A stretch of DNA of 64,000 nucleotides from Ashinkailepas kermadecensis (lineage: Eukaryota; Arthropoda; Thecostraca; Neolepadidae): positions 1 to 64,000 of the forward strand of contig JAOTOM010004552.1 of the NCBI GenBank assembly GCA_034440615.1, read 5' to 3'. The first letter of the stretch is position 1, and every line of letters begins with the position of its first letter. Positions 11,917 to 22,411 of this stretch are shown in pieces. The notes beneath the pieces are model-generated. The model was not told the origin of the DNA and ran no database searches. It worked only from the letters and a program-made list of their open reading frames with translations. Made by a program: the position numbers and the translations under genes.

Positions 11917-12147
11917 CTGCTGCCGTCGTCCTGGTGCCGCCGTGCTCCCGTCGCCCTGGTGCCGCTGTGCTGCCGTCGCCCTGGTGCCGCCGTGCTCCCG
12001 TCGCCCTGGTGCCGCCGTGCTCCCGTCGCCCTGGTGCCGCCGTGCTCCCGTCGCCCTGGTGCCGCCGTGCTCCCGTCGCCCTGGTGCCGCCCTGCTCCCG
12101 TCGCCCTGGTGCCGCCGTGCTCCCGTCGCCCTGGTGCCGCTGTGTCG
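11917..12147. repeat. 25-bp GC-rich minisatellite, about 9 copies
   Basis: CCTGGTGCCGCCGTGCTCCC plus GTCGC repeats with very few changes. Because 25 is not a multiple of three and the unit lacks stops, all frames stay open over about 100 codons. These are not genes. Confidence 0.95.
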
Positions 12148-12425
12148 GCAGAGGCAGCAGTCGTCGCACATGTGCACCCTGCGCCGGTGTCGGCTGCGGC
12201 GGAGACCCCCGGTATACCGTTACCGCGCCCGCCGGCCGTCAGCTGGTGCTGTTGACACGCGACACTTGACACCCCAGTGTCAAGGGTCGCGTCGCCTCAC
12301 TAATTGCGCACGTGGATATTAATAATGTGCGGCGCTTCCGCCTGGCGGAGCGGTGCCGGAAGGGTTGCCGACTGGGACGAGCAGCAGTGGGGAGCGGTCT
12401 CCGACGGTGTCGGGGGCGTGGTATG

Positions 12426-12595
12426 TCCACTGACCACTGACCACTGTCCACTGTCCACTGTCCACTGTCCACTGTCCACTGTCCACTGTCCACTGTCCAC
12501 TGTCCACTGTCCACTGTCCACTGTCCACTGTCCACTGTCCACTTTCCACTGCCCACTGTCCACTGTCCACTGTCCACTGTCCACTGTCCACTGAC
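12426..12595. repeat. (CCACTGT)n heptamer repeat, about 23 copies
   Basis: Pure CCACTGT heptamers with occasional CCACTGA, CCACTTT and CCACTGC variants at the edges. Confidence 0.98.
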
Positions 12596-12599
12596 CAGC

Positions 12600-13245
12600 C
12601 ATCGGATGACCACCGTGGTCGTCGTGGATGTCGGACGCTTCCGCTGAAATGTGATGCCGGCTCACTGACTGATCGGTGGGTTAGTGTGGGATGGGCTGCC
12701 CATTACATATGAGAGCTTCTGATGGGATTCTGATGATCCGCCAGCCTGCGGTGAGTGATGAACGGGGGATCGTAGTTTGACATGCGAAAATAATTTGTCT
12801 GCATGAGAGCTGGTGACGAAAGCGGCCGAAGGAGCACATCATTTAACACTTCACTCCTCACTCGCACAACTCACCAATTCAAAGGAATTACAGAATGTTA
12901 TTCTGGGTGGATGCAATTCATTGGGGCCTTCTTCATGATAAGCTTTGTTTTCGGTCTCATTTACTTATTTCCGGATTAGGACAATTCCGCCCGTAGCAAT
13001 TTACCGGCGTTCGAAGAATCCAGGTGACTGTGATGTTGTCAGCAAGTTTGGACTAATCATTCATCAATGCGTGTGATGCCCAGATAATTTCAGGTATGTG
13101 CCCAAATTGAATAGTCGATAGTCTGAGCCCGATACCTTCCATGTTTCAGTACTTTCCGGGTGAGTTCCGGAAAAATGGTTACATTGGAAAGACGAACATC
13201 CGCACAATCTGGTAAGGATATGCTCTGTCATTCCGTCCTCTCTAT
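12600..13245. other. No gene seen
   Basis: Unique intergenic DNA with no supported frame, RNA gene or repeat. Confidence 0.55.
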
Positions 13246-13249
13246 TTCT

Positions 13250-13306
13250 TTTTCTCCCTCTCCTTTCCTCTCCTTTCCTCTCCTTTTCTCTTTTTGCTCT
13301 CTTCCG

Positions 13307-13345
<39 letters not shown>

Positions 13346-13373
13346 CTCCTCTCTTCTTCTCTTCCTCTCTCTT

Positions 13374-13457
<84 letters not shown>

Positions 13458-13495
13458 TTCTCTCTCTGTCTTTCCCTCACATTCTTCCGCTCCCT
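13250..13495. repeat. (CT)n / CTTTC-rich pyrimidine tract
   Basis: A pyrimidine-only tract of about 240 bp, first CCTTTCCTCTCC-type, then long CT runs broken by TTTTC and TTCC. It can form triplex-type structures. Open frames of Ser-Leu or Arg-Glu are artefacts. Confidence 0.96.
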
Positions 13496-13748
13496 CTCTG
13501 TGTTTCCGGTGCTGCCAGGACCACCATGAATTAGGAGGTTGGCTGAAGCTTTAAGATAACATGCACTTCCGAGAAAGGTTAATAAGCCTCCAACAGCTGC
13601 TAACTTGTTGGCGTTTGGCCTAAGGTAAACCGACTGCAAAAGTACTCACCATAAATCTCGCACGTTCTAGATGTTCCAGCGTCTGTGTTTCCTACTGGCT
13701 ATTGCGGCGCACAATGTTTCTGTCAGTAAAAGGAGAATTACTTCAACC

Positions 13749-14040
13749 CAGGAACGGATCCAGCAGGGGGCGAAGGGGTGATCGCCTTCCTTAACACCTT
13801 GAAAGGCGTCCTCGATGGGGATGTGTCCTCTGCAGGTGAAAAAGGTCGGGTGAAGGTCGGGTGCACCTCACCCTGAACGAAATTATCAGTCAAAGGCGTC
13901 CCTCTGAGTGAAAAGGTTCCTCCGTGGGAAGGTGGAGTGCACGGCCCAACCCACCCTCCCTCAACGAGTTTTCCAGCAGAAGGCGGCCTTTCTGGTACAA
14001 GAACGCCCCCTCAAAATCCTCCCTCTTTAGCGAAATCCAA
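13749..14040. mobile_element. Relict MITE with a CAGGRRCGGATCCAG end
   Basis: Begins CAGGAACGGATCCAG, close to the terminal sequence of the element at 25080-25837. It then carries the same style of repeated AAGGCGTCC/AAGGCGGCC segments separated by CTCC-rich spacers. The far end near 14030 is too degraded to define an inverted repeat. No transposase. Confidence 0.5.
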
Positions 14041-14099
14041 GATTTGTCAGCACTTTAGACTCAGAGAAGATAGACAGCTAGACAAGACCGCCGGTGGAC

Positions 14100-14172
14100 G
14101 GAATCAATCAATCGATCAATCAATCGCTCAATCGCTCAATCAATCGCTCAATCGCTCAATCAATCGCTCAGG
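14100..14172. repeat. (AATC)n-type repeat
   Basis: AATCAATCGATC and AATCGCTC units in tandem over about 70 bp. Confidence 0.9.
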
Positions 14173-14174
14173 TG

Positions 14175-15290
14175 TATAATCAAATGTTTACGTTGAAATA
14201 TCCGCGCTGCATTGCAGGTGGCGTGTGCCGCAGTTTGCACCACACACATTTCACACGGCTACGTTTTCATTCTCTTGTACGTTTATGACACAACTAAGCA
14301 CTCAACTTTGACTTGTAGTCAGAGGTTGGCCTAGTGTTGTGGCTCGCCGTCAGTGTCAGCTGACGTCACCAGGACGGTGAGCATTAGGCAATGCACACGT
14401 GGACTTGGCGAATACCTCTGACGAGCTTACCTCTGACCTCAGGCATAAGGCTGAGGCCAGAGACGCCACCAGGAGGCTCCGCTGTGGTAAGATCGCTCGG
14501 GTGGTAACAGGGTATTTAGGTACGGCATTTCCCTGTCACGTTCGCTGGAATCGTCTTTGGCTGAGCAATGTGGGGAGTCTCCTGAAACCCTCATGCCGTC
14601 AGCTAGAGGAGGACCCAGGATTTTCTTCAGGAGAGCTCCACCAGTGGAAAGACCAATATTTTGTTTTAAAAAGGGTCTGACTGTACCCAAAACGTTTCGA
14701 ATGGACCAATTCCTCAAATTTCACGAACTTTATTTAGCGTTCGGTTTATTTTCAACGGCTTGATTAGTCACACCGAAAAACAAACCTCGTGTTTTGTTCG
14801 CTAGACGGCGCAGGGGATCCAAGCAGTGCCCGGAAGCTCGTGTACCCCTCACCTTAGCGAAGAAACAACACTTATTATTCCAGTATGCAAGGAGTACGAA
14901 GTTGCAAATATTTAGAACGTTAGCATGAAGTGCCCGAAATCTTAAGAATTCATCAGCAATTTTACCACAGCGGAGCCCTGGATCACGCTTTCGGTTGTTG
15001 AACAACACCATCTGCGCATATATATGGATTCGGGAGGTGTGAACTACATCCTCGCGACCAATACCAATGCTATCACCGAAATGTTCTGTCATCTTTTGTT
15101 GCATCCATCATATTATTGAGAGAGTATGTTTCGAGGGATCACTGGAGAGCATATCATGCACCGCAAATTGTCAAGTTTGATTCGAATGGTTTTAATTATC
15201 TTTAAATAATCGTACAATTTCTGGTGATAATAGCAAAACTAATGCCACTCTTGGTCGGAGAGTCAGGTCTGAGAAGTCAGGCAGGTCTCC
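14175..15290. other. No gene seen; possible transposon scraps
   Basis: Mostly unique DNA. CCCAGGATTTTCTTCAGGAG near 14610-14632 resembles the inner edge of the hAT-like end at 45150-45180 (reverse complement GGCCAGGATTTTCTTGAGGG), so an old MITE fragment may lie here. A CRE (TGACGTCA) occurs at about 14361. No frame is convincing. Confidence 0.45.
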
Positions 15291-15292
15291 AT

Positions 15293-15650
15293 CAGACTGC
15301 CCGCCGATTGCCCGCCGACTGCCCACCGACTGCCCACCAACTGCCCATCGACTGACATCCGACTGCCCACCGACTGCCCACCGCCGACCGCCTACCCACT
15401 GCCCACCGACTGCCCACCGACTGCCCACCGACTGCCCACCAACTGCCCATCGACTGACATCCGACTGCCCACCGACTGCCCACCGCCGACCGCCTACCCA
15501 CTGCCCACCGACTGCCCACCGACTGCCCACCGACTGCCCACCAACTGCCCATCGACTGACATCCGACTGCCCACCGACTGCCCACCACCGACCGTCTACC
15601 CACTGCCCACCGACTGCCCACCGACTGCCCACCGACTGCCCGCCGCTGGA
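15293..15650. repeat. 11-bp repeat in a 102-bp higher-order array
   Basis: Core undecamers ACTGCCCACCG vary in a fixed order. The marker CATCGACTGACATCCG recurs at about 15346, 15448 and 15550, which gives a 102-bp higher-order period of about 3.5 copies. Open frames on the minus strand are artefacts. Confidence 0.93.
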
Positions 15651-16160
15651 ATGTGCCGACGCCAGAGGCCGGAGCGCCCCCTGGACCGTGCGGCCGGCCC
15701 CCCACGGCAGCGGCCAGCCCGGCACAGCGTGACACGCAGACCGCGCGCGCACTCGCCGGCAACCAGCAATGTCCAGAATGTGATTCATTTGTTTTTATGC
15801 GGTCGGCGCTGTATTGTTTAAATGCCACCGGGAGGCGGCGGCGGCCGGCCGGCCAGCCGCCAATGACACCGACTCATAAGGCAGGCGTAATTTGCGAGCG
15901 GCGCGCTGCTCCCGGAATGTCTGGGAACAGGCGGCTCGCCGCTCCGTGTGTCTCATAAAGCACACTTGCGTCCATAGTTATGCCCGGTAAATAAGATGCT
16001 GCGGCGAGCTGTCCGGGGGTGCCTTGTGGCCGGACACAAGCTGCTCTGGCGGCGGCCCATTGTGTCGGGTGATATCTTCGCCTGAATCCAGCGCCGTCCG
16101 CCGTCGGCAATTGTGCTCTTGACACAAGTAGCTCAAGGCGAGTAATTTCCAGAATTAATT
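15651..16160. promoter_or_regulatory. GC-rich island with homeobox-type words
   Basis: After a CpG-dense start it carries many spaced transcription-factor-like words: GTTTTTATGCGG, GCCAATGACACC, ACTCATAAGG, CTCATAAAGC, CATAGTTATG, GGTAAATAAG, CCATTGTGTC, GGCAATTGTG and CCAGAATTAATTGCGC. Clusters of TTAT/ATAAA, CAAT and ATTG words inside CpG-rich DNA are typical of animal developmental enhancers. This is inference only. Confidence 0.45.
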
Positions 16161-17128
16161 GCGCTTAGAGGAAAACAAAACTATTAGATGTTTTGTTGCA
16201 AGGGCTGATTCCCCAAAAAACGACAGAGAACTAATTCCGCTCTCATATTTACGATGATTCGGAATTATGTTTCCTTCGAAAGAACCATTGCCGGGCGCGA
16301 ATAGTCTGGTTGCTGCTGCACTTCGCCAAATCATACGGCCAAATACTCGGATAATAGCTGTAGGTGATAAATCATTTTTTCCTTCAACGCAATTTCTTCT
16401 ATACATAGACAATCTGCCCCCCTTAATAATGGGGAACATTCGTGGCACGTTTGTCACTATGGTCAAAGTGAAAGAAACATCACGGGTAGAACAATTAGAC
16501 GGATACTTAGACACTGAAATATAACTAGCATATCGCAGCGAAATTTCAAGCCAAGCACAACTTAGACTAATTACAAAAACAAGCACCATAACTCGCCCAG
16601 CATCTGACAATATCCTTTCCCTCAAAATTTAGTTTGTAAGTTGTGCTCAGGAGCAATGAAATTTATGCCCGCATTATGGTTACGTACAACATCAAAACTT
16701 ACTGTATGGTAACCAGATCCTCATAATTCACGCTCCAGCTCACAATACGTACTTACATTGCATTACATTACATTTTACATTACATTGACCACACCTGAAT
16801 CAGTCGGGGTAAAAGTACTCATTCATTTTCGACGAAAAATGTGCCAGCCCACATATGTGAATCACACCGGTCATCAACATTTGGCGCTATATATCCGTGT
16901 TCACTTTTGCATGTCCATCCTTGACGCCTAATTCGGCCAATTTCCCGACTATAGCCAAGGTTTGCTGCTGACTACAAACTATCGGGGGTTTCCATCGCCT
17001 TCTGTGGGAATTGATTCTGCCCTCTTGCTGCGTTCTTCTTGTTTTACTTTTTTTTTCTGGTGGGTATAGGTAATTGGGTCTTCCCACGCTGTGTTAGAAT
17101 GGCGATCTATTTGATCTTTTAATGTCCG
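16161..17128. other. No gene seen; dispersed-repeat fragment
   Basis: AT-rich intergenic DNA. An ATTAC-type simple repeat lies at about 16755-16787. The part at 16705-16855 is related to 20243-20360 (see that entry). The minus-strand frame at 16155-16625 has no recognised domain. Confidence 0.5.
16705..16855. repeat. Dispersed repeat, copy 1
   Basis: ATCCTCATAATTCACGCTCC here matches ATCCTCATAATTCATGCTCC at about 20247. Both are followed at similar distance by diverged ATCAG...TACTC...TTCATTTT...AAAAATGTG-type sequence. Two copies with matching order suggest an uncharacterised interspersed repeat. Confidence 0.55.
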
Positions 17129-17142
17129 TTGGGTTTCCTGCA

Positions 17143-17392
17143 GAACAATGCTCACGGGCATACGGAAGGTGATGTCATGGAAAATCCGTCAACCTATACT
17201 GTAGCCGAAGATATGAAGTGCATTGTAGACATTAAACGGTCGTCTGAAGCGATGCTGCAGCGTATTAAAACTTCGGTTAATTTTGCTATTGAATCCTTAG
17301 AAGAGATCGGTCGCGGACAGAGGGCAACAGAGCGTTGCAGCGGGAAGTGAACCAGTTGAAGGAGTTAAGGAGACGCCCGGGATGGTAAGAAA
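17143..17392 (+). pseudogene. Possible decayed coding segment
   Basis: The segment follows a plausible splice acceptor (TTTCCTGCAG, ending about 17142) and ends at a plausible donor (GGGATG|GTAAGA, about 17384-17390). One frame (17129-17350) gives an unrecognised acidic and basic peptide ending EEIGRGQRATE. A neighbouring frame continues in coding style as LQREVNQLKELRRRPG, so a frameshift may separate two halves of a coiled-coil-like sequence. It could be a pseudogene exon or the ORF1 of a transposon. Confidence 0.25.
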
Positions 17393-17509
17393 CATGGAGG
17401 CAGCATTGGACTTCGTCGCAGAGCAGGAGGAAACGAATACCCTAATTTTATATGGGCCAAAAGTTGCTGCCATAAGCAGATGTGAGCCACCAGTCGATGC
17501 CCTGGGTTA

Positions 17510-17690
17510 TTTATTGTTTATTTGGTTGCTTACGACGCGCTGTATGCACGATCACTGCTAGTGGCGCCGCCCGCACTGCTTCGCCGGTGGGCCACGGGAT
17601 TGAGAAGTGTCCCGGAGTGGTGCTAGTGTTGAACCCAGGACCTCGGCATCTAGAATTCAACAACTTAACCGCTCGGCCACCATCGCTTCT
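17510..17690 (-). mobile_element. tRNA-derived SINE with 13-bp target-site duplication
   Basis: Both flanks carry ATGCCCTGGGTTA (17497-17509 and 17691-17703). On the minus strand the insert starts with a tRNA Ser/Leu-like head. GGTGGCCGAGCGGTTAAG holds the RNA polymerase III A box and CCTGGGTTCAACACT holds a B-box-like element. An unrelated GC-rich body follows, and the 3' end is A-rich (AAATAAACAATAAA). The order of pol III head, body and A-rich tail between direct repeats defines a SINE mobilised by a LINE. The family is not one I recognise. Confidence 0.85.
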
Positions 17691-18129
17691 ATGCCCTGGG
17701 TTACCTGTGCAGACAGCTCGTAGACTAGAAGGTGAACATGGGCCAGGTGCAGTCGGTCCAGCGGGTGTCCGTTGACACCATGGTATTCGTGTTATGCACG
17801 GCGGCGCGTGACAATGGCAGAGACCCTATTCCGCTCCATGGCACGCCGGCCCGTCCCAGCGCTGTATATCCGAGAATCGCGGACTCCTCGCCGTCAGAAA
17901 ATATTTAAGATATTTCAACATTATATTCAAATATTTTGTCAGGTGTGCTATGCCAAAGTCACGGGCGTGATGACAGTTATGAACGTCACTGGCGGGGAAT
18001 CTGCCACTGCTGCCACACAGACACACACCGTCGCCGTTCTCTGCCGGCACAGATGGCGCTGCCAGCGCCGCTGCCGTTGGAGCGCCAATCGGGAGGGCAG
18101 CCGGGCCGGCCAGCGCAGCTATCGACGGG

Positions 18130-18445
18130 CCCGCGTGGCTGCGGCCGAGCTGGCTGCAGCTGGCAGCTGCTGGGGCCGGAGGCAGCGGGTGTGGAGTCGT
18201 GGCTGCGGCCGAGCTGGCTGCAGCTGGCAGCTGCTGGGGCCGGAGGCAGCAGGTGTGGAGTCGTGGCTGGGCCGAGTGTGAGTGGTGTTTGGGGCAGCGG
18301 GTGTGGAGTCGTGGCTGCGGCCGAGCTGGCTGCAGCTGGCAGCTGCTGGGGCCGGAGGCAGCGGGTGTGGAGTCGTGGCTGCGGCCGAGCCTGCTGCAGC
18401 TGGCTGCTGTCTGCTGTTGGCAGCTGCTCGAGCCGAAGGCGAAGG
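18130..18445. repeat. 64-bp GC-rich minisatellite, about 4 copies
   Basis: Units contain GGCTGCGGCCGAGCTGGCTG, CAGCTGGCAGCTGCTGGGGC and GGGTGTGGAGTCGTGGCT. Starts include 18137 and 18201 (64 bp apart). A diverged segment near 18268-18300 interrupts the array. Every unit carries several CAGCTG E-boxes. Confidence 0.9.
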
Positions 18446-18769
18446 ATGTGGAGTAGTGTCTGGACATGGAGTCATGCCTGGACGGGCATGATTGGCAAGC
18501 ACGACTTGTACACGATGAAGAGATAGTTACCGCCAACTCTCCTACGATACCTATCTAATGGAACGCATGGATGATTTGTTTTCCACGTGATGGTACATTT
18601 GTGGTCTATAAATATGACATGCAAATCTTGCAATGCTAGGAAGAATAAGACTCCATATGAAATAATGTGTGCAACATTTTACACCAATCCACCCTTCCCA
18701 TGAAAGTATATACATATGCTTCCATAGAAAGATTCTAGGAGCTAAGCTAAAATAAATAATAATTTCGAC

Positions 18770-19489
18770 ATGGTTGTAGTCAATTTATATGGTTCACATA
18801 CTGACCGTCAATCTTTTTATGACAACCTCGGCAATATCCTCCCAGAAATGTGCGAAGGAAGCATGCCAATGCTGATTGCGGAAGATCCCTTTCGAGCCCT
18901 CCAAATCGAGTGAGACCTGTTCAATGATATTGAAGAAAATAATGTGAATGCGAATGCTATAGGGTTATAACCTGGGGTCCGTAGGATATTGTCGGAGAGA
19001 TGTATAATTCATGTGCATCGAAACATACATGGTGATGTTCGGAGATATACTTGGTGGGTAGGAAGCCCAGCTGTGAAGCAAGCACTGGATCATTGGATTA
19101 TTTCATGTCAGCTTTTTATATTAGGCAACATAGTGAAATGGGATATTCTTCCTAGGAAGAATATTGTAGTCCTCAGGACAGGTGGCTTCAGGACTGCTCC
19201 ATCGTTGACAAGCTGATAACTAAAATTTGCTGAACAACCTGGGGCTAAAGGTTTTTACAAGTCTAAGAGATCGCTGCTCGAGAATGAGAAATACGTGTTA
19301 GAAGTGAACAAAGTAGTTAATGATGTAGTTCAAAGATATGCCATTCCAGTCCAGAGCGCTCTGTTTATCGATGAGCATGCTCAATATGCTTAAGCTACAA
19401 GAAGTGATTCGTTTCTTTGTGACACGCTAGTCCTAATCATACTCACTGATATAATTTCTTTTGGAATAAAGAAAGACAACGCTTTGGAA
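18770..19489 (+). pseudogene. Decayed L1-like non-LTR retrotransposon, endonuclease to RT linker
   Basis: Three frame pieces on one strand follow the order of an L1/Tx1-type ORF2. At 18770-18913 the frame reads VVVNLYGSHTDRQSFYDNLG then LPEMCEGSMPMLI, matching the apurinic-endonuclease block with the usual N-x-Y-x-P/S-x-x-D-R-x-x-F-Y pattern. The metal-binding GDFN that should follow is lost (AEDPF). The middle (18914-19219) is too degraded to place. At 19220-19393 the frame reads PGAKGFYKSKRSLLENEKYV then EVNKVVNDVV, corresponding to the G-x-x-Y-x-x-x-N-x-S-L-L-x-D-E-x-Y-V block between endonuclease and RT. After a TAA the same frame continues to 19489. No RT follows. Confidence 0.6.
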
Positions 19490-20860
19490 TGAAATATGCA
19501 GCTCTGAATCCGGCATTGACCGGAAGGATAAATTCGCCCCATCTCGAATATTTGCGATAATTTGAAAAGACGCTGAGAAATTTACACGAAACATGACGTG
19601 AGAGTTACGTCATATTTGCCGATTTTTGACAAAAATACATAGGTGCATACAAATTTACATAGAAGCCGAACGAATGAGGATATTTGATGCCTGTAAACGG
19701 GAATCGAGATACAATTAGTAGTTAATTAGCATGCTATGTCAGTGTTGTGTTCAATATTTCACTTTCAAATATCAGCATGTCATAATTAAAAACATTGCAT
19801 GTCATAATTAAAAACATTGATGGAAATGTACTCCAGACATGTTTGCCCTTGCATTCCACAGTTCGAGAAAAACCTAATGAAACAAGGCTGGCAAAGAAAT
19901 TACTCGAAAGAATCACTGTTCCACATTGCAAGCGATTATCTATAAAATTACTGAGTTATGACTTTACATGTAGGTACGGTAGTGCCTACCAGGTCGGCTC
20001 GGCAGCCTCGGAACGGAATTAATACGCACTTTGGCTACAATTTCTGGTGTTCTCCGAGACTGCACGCTACGGCGCTGACGATTGCTGTTTGAGGATTTCA
20101 AATTGGCTAAGCCGTTCTTGAGATAAGCAGGGAACAACATTTCCCCCCATCCCCCTCCCCTCGGCCAATGGTGTGTGGCTGAGGAGGCTTGGCAACGCCG
20201 GGCTAAAATAAAAATCGCCTGATCATCAGCCGGAGTAATTTCAAATCCTCATAATTCATGCTCCAGATCAAAATATGCAACTTAATTTGACGACCCCCGT
20301 ATCAGGCAGACACAGTTTACTCCTTTATTTTCTATTAAAAATGTGTCAATGCGCCAATAGACCAATTGCACCAGCTGGAAAGTAATCTGGAGATAATGTG
20401 TGGATGTAGTTGTGATTTTTGGGCGCGTCAGCTACATCAACTGTTTCGCACCTATAACTAAATTATAGAGATAATCTGTCAGGGGAAGCTTGAATGTATC
20501 ATAACATGATCTAGTACGACATGATACGAATGTAGTAGAAAGTCCGATGTTTTTGTGGATTACAGAACATAGATAATGCAAATACATTGGTAGAGACTTT
20601 AAGCATGCAGATCGAAAGACATCCCTTCACAGACCAAAATGACATTATGAATGCAATTGTGCAAATATTTTCTGAGAAAACAAGTTGATCCATGGAAATG
20701 AACAATTTTTAAAGATGCAATACAGGAAAAGAAGATGTCTAAAACTCAGAAAACAAATTGAACATTCGGGAGAAGAGAATGACGAAGAAATCTGTTGCTG
20801 ACGAAGGAAATCTTGTTCGCTGATTTGCCAGACACGCTGATTGATGCATTATGCTAAAGA
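19490..20860. other. No gene seen; dispersed-repeat fragment
   Basis: AT-rich intergenic DNA. The sequence TGTCATAATTAAAAACATTG is directly duplicated at about 19778 and 19800. The part at 20243-20360 matches 16705-16855. The remaining short frames are unsupported. Confidence 0.5.
20243..20360. repeat. Dispersed repeat, copy 2
   Basis: Counterpart of 16705-16855, with the shared ATCCTCATAATTCAYGCTCC start and a diverged continuation through TTATTTTCTATTAAAAATGT. Confidence 0.55.
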
Positions 20861-20864
20861 CAAG

Positions 20865-22003
20865 TGACGTGAGGCCGTGAGGGGAAGGTGGGATGACAAG
20901 TGACATGACAAGTGACATGAGGCCGTGAGGGGAAGGTGGGATGACAAGTGACATGAGGCCGTGAGGGGAAGGTGGGTTGCTGCCTTAGTCGTCGTGAGGT
21001 AACTGAGGCGATGCTGAAGACAAGTGACATGAGGCCGTGAGGGGAAGGTGGGATGCTGCCTTCGTTGTCGTGAGGTAACTGAGGCGATGCTGAAGACAAG
21101 TGATATGAGGCCGTGAGGGGAAGGTGGGATGCTGCCTTAGTCGTCGTGAGGTAACTGAGGCGATGCTGAAGACAAGTGACATGAGGCCGTGAGGGAAAGG
21201 TGGGATGCTGCCTTAGTCGTCGTGAGGTAACTGAGGCGATGCTGAAGACAAGTGACATGAGGCCGTGAGGGGAAGGTGGGATGCTGCCTTAGTCGTCGTG
21301 AGGTAACTGAGGCGATGCTGAAGACAAGTGACATGAGGCCGTGAGGGGAAGGTGGGATGCTGCCTTAGTCGTCGTGAGGTAACTGAGGCGATGCTGAAGA
21401 CAAGTGACATGAGGCCGTGAGGGGAAGGTGGGATGCTGCCTTAGTCGTCGTGAGGTAACTGAGGCGATGCTGAAGACAAGTGACATGAGGCCGTGAGGGG
21501 AAGGTGGGATGCTGCCTTAGTCGTCGTGAGGTAACTGAGGCGATGCTGAAGACAAGTGACATGAGGCCGTGAGGGGAAGGTGGGATGCTGCCTTAGTCGT
21601 CGTGAGGTAACTGAGGCGATGCTGAAGACAAGTGACATGAGGCCGTGAGGGGAAGGTGGGATGCTGCCTTAGTCGTCGTGAGGTAACTGAGGCGATGCTG
21701 AAGACAAGTGACATGAGGCCGTGAGGGGAAGGTGGGATGCTGCCTTAGTCGTCGTGAGGTAACTGAGGCGATGCTGAAGACAAGTGACATGAGGCCGTGA
21801 GGGGAAGGTGGGATGCTGCCTTAGTCGTCGTGAGGTAACTGAGGCGATGCTGAAGACAAGTGACATGAGGCCGTGAGGGGAAGGTGGGATGCTGCCTTAG
21901 TCGTCGTGAGGTAACTGAGGCGATGCTGAAGACAAGTGACATGAGGCCGCGAGGGGAAGGTGGGATGCTGCCTTAGTCGTCGTGAGGTAACTGAGGCGAT
22001 GAT
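20865..22003. repeat. 76-bp minisatellite, about 14-15 highly homogeneous copies
   Basis: From about 20975 the 76-bp unit repeats with almost no variation. It contains GTCGTCGTGAGGTAACTGAG, GCGATGCTGAAGACAAGTGA and CATGAGGCCGTGAGGGGAAG. Shortened units lie at the left edge (20865-20970), and isolated changes include one GATATG (near 21101) and one GAGGGAAAGG (near 21190). The identical 65-codon minus-strand frames spaced 76 bp apart simply reflect the unit. Confidence 0.97.
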
Positions 22004-22059
22004 GCATGGCTCAGTCAGTATGCATGATGCGTGTGCAATTTGCCATAACGGAAGATTTT

Positions 22060-22411
22060 ATCGGGCTAAATTATGCGATTTCGACATGTTTAAAAAAGAA
22101 CCACTGACCAAGAATGAAGTAAAAAACTTCATCAATGGCCTTGCCGAAGTATTTGTATCCTTCATCTATCCTGCTTTAATCTTCAACTTCCCTCGTTACA
22201 TTCTCCATGAATTTCAGGTTAGCTAAGCATGATCTCTCAGATCAAAATTCATGCCGAATGTCCCTTAAATGGCTACGCATATCAAGATGAGTTTGAACAT
22301 CCTCCTTGACAAGGATTTCCAACATCTTGCAAACAAGTGAGGTCAATCTGATTGGCCTGCAATTTTCCACACAGCCTCAATTTATTTTCTTGCATATCGG
22401 TAGTAAAGTCA
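22060..22411 (-). pseudogene. CR1/L2-like reverse transcriptase fragment
   Basis: Read on the minus strand from about 22411, the frame gives PICKK, a stop, then GCVENCRPIRLTSLVCKMLE, then VKEDVQTHLD, then RHEF, a stop, SERSCLANLKFMENVTREVE. This follows the N-Y-R-P-I-S-L-T-S-V-V-C-K ... G-F-x-x-x-R-S-C-L-T-N-L order of CR1/L2-type non-LTR reverse transcriptases. At least three stops occur, and the motif A region (DEGY...YFGKAIDEV) appears to have lost its YLD core, so the fragment is dead. Its upstream edge abuts the tail of another element copy at about 22411. Confidence 0.75.
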
